Assembly: GCA_049115935.1 (NCBI GenBank)
Contig: JAGDZK010000040.1
Coordinates: 1-50,630 of the forward strand
DNA from: Bermanella sp049115935
GTDB lineage: Bacteria > Pseudomonadota > Gammaproteobacteria > Pseudomonadales > Oceanobacteraceae
Direction of reading: 5' to 3'
DNA: 50,630 bases
In this document: positions 50,313-50,630 of the stretch, in pieces
Layout of the letters: each line of letters opens with the position of its first letter
Numbering within the stretch: position 1 is the stretch's first letter
The notes under the pieces: model-generated
Told to the model about the DNA's origin: nothing
The model's input: only the letters and a program-made list of their open reading frames with translations
Databases searched by the model: none
Translations under genes and position numbers: made by a program

Positions 50313-50630
50313 CTACTTTTTAGGTTTCTTTGGCTTAACCCCGTTATGCTTTTTAGCATTGGGCATATGGGGCAAGCCATTGTGCTGTGTTTTGGCGGTG
50401 AACGATTTTTTGGCACCGGTATTTTTAGGCACAAACTTTTTACCTTCACGGCGCGCGTCTTTTTCACGACCGGACTCAGGCGGCACTAAATGTTTTGGTC
50501 CGCGGCCAATCAAATGGGCTTTACCCATTTTTTTTAACGCTTTACGCAGTAGCGGCCAGCTTTCGGCATCATGGTAACGTAAAAATGCTTTATGCAATGA
50601 GCGCTGTTCTTTGGTTTTAGCCGCAAACAC
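50313..50630 (-). CDS. ygiQ: YgiQ family radical SAM protein, C-terminal part only
   Basis: The last 105 codons of a gene whose start lies beyond the right edge. The first residues seen (VFAAKTKEQRSLHKAFLRYHDAESWPLLRKALKKMGKAHLIGRGPKHLVPP) match the C-terminal region of YgiQ (UPF0313) radical SAM proteins. The tail is Lys- and Gly-rich (KKHNGVKPKKPKK), a low-complexity basic end common in this family. The first codon in the window is GTG for an internal Val, not a start. The radical-SAM core is outside the window. Function of the family is not established. Confidence 0.85.
   Translation of the reverse strand: MFAAKTKEQRSLHKAFLRYHDAESWPLLRKALKKMGKAHLIGRGPKHLVPPESGREKDARREGKKFVPKNTGAKKSFTAKTQHNGLPHMPNAKKHNGVKPKKPKK

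Noticed and set aside
50313..50630. A complete small basic protein at the right edge
   Set aside because: The frame is open to the window end and matches the C-terminal part of YgiQ, so it is a truncated larger gene.

Overview
The window looks like an ordinary, AT-leaning chromosomal segment of a free-living marine-type gammaproteobacterium, probably from an Oceanospirillales-like lineage. This placement is an inference from gene content: queC-queE, cmoA/cmoB/cmoM, rlmJ, pdxH, ygiQ, a LiuR-controlled leucine pathway, an Mrp-type cation antiporter, MipA/OmpV and a Tim44-like protein. There is no phage, plasmid, insertion sequence or CRISPR array. Genes are densely packed, with many 1-8 bp overlaps inside operons.

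Layout. At the left edge (1-60) lies a minus-strand promoter that closely resembles a ribosomal RNA P1 promoter and points out of the window. Positions 175-7618 (minus) hold a nine-gene Mrp/Mbh-type antiporter operon, read mrpE-F-G-(MbhD/E-MrpB fusion)-C-D, a second antiporter subunit, an 84-residue membrane protein and a third antiporter subunit. After a 438-bp gap come queC-queE (7-deazaguanine synthesis), an orphan sensor kinase, a crotonase-family enzyme, a small lipoprotein and a cupin. From 13 to 27 kb is a mosaic of short units: pdxH, a TatD hydrolase with a sugar-phosphate mutarotase, an SDR oxidoreductase, a PhnA-like zinc protein, a UvrD-family helicase, ppnP, an MgtC-like protein, a double-glutaredoxin protein with rlmJ, moaA, a hybrid sensor kinase with a degenerate ATPase domain, a class V aminotransferase and an outer-membrane barrel.

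Positions 28-34.5 kb are rich in RNA-modification and tRNA-fidelity genes: cmoM, ybaK, cmoB, cmoA and truC. The three cmo genes cover the whole (m)cmo5U34 pathway, interrupted by a small monooxygenase/LysR locus and an epimerase gene. An acyl-CoA ligase and a transglutaminase-like protein follow and converge on a strong terminator. A 489-bp intergenic region holds an inverted pair of DnaA-box-like 9-mers, an AT-rich stretch, an orphan terminator and a LiuR-type palindrome. It precedes liuR and a complete leucine/isovalerate degradation operon (ivd, liuB, liuC, liuD, liuE), which takes isovaleryl-CoA to acetyl-CoA and acetoacetate. Two REP-like hairpins sit inside this operon, each directly in front of a Shine-Dalgarno sequence.

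The right end carries a lipoprotein amidohydrolase, a fatty-acid desaturase with a transposase-like C-terminal tail, a Tim44-like protein, a MipA/OmpV porin-like protein and the 3' end of ygiQ.

Nothing here is a clearly new defence or biosynthetic system. The observations most worth following are the three-antiporter Mrp/Mbh operon with its small partner, the REP pair with compensatory changes inside the liu operon, the DnaA-box/terminator region upstream of liuR, the kinase without a recognisable ATP-binding site, and the tandem glutaredoxin protein. All assignments come from reading motifs and context; no database search was run.
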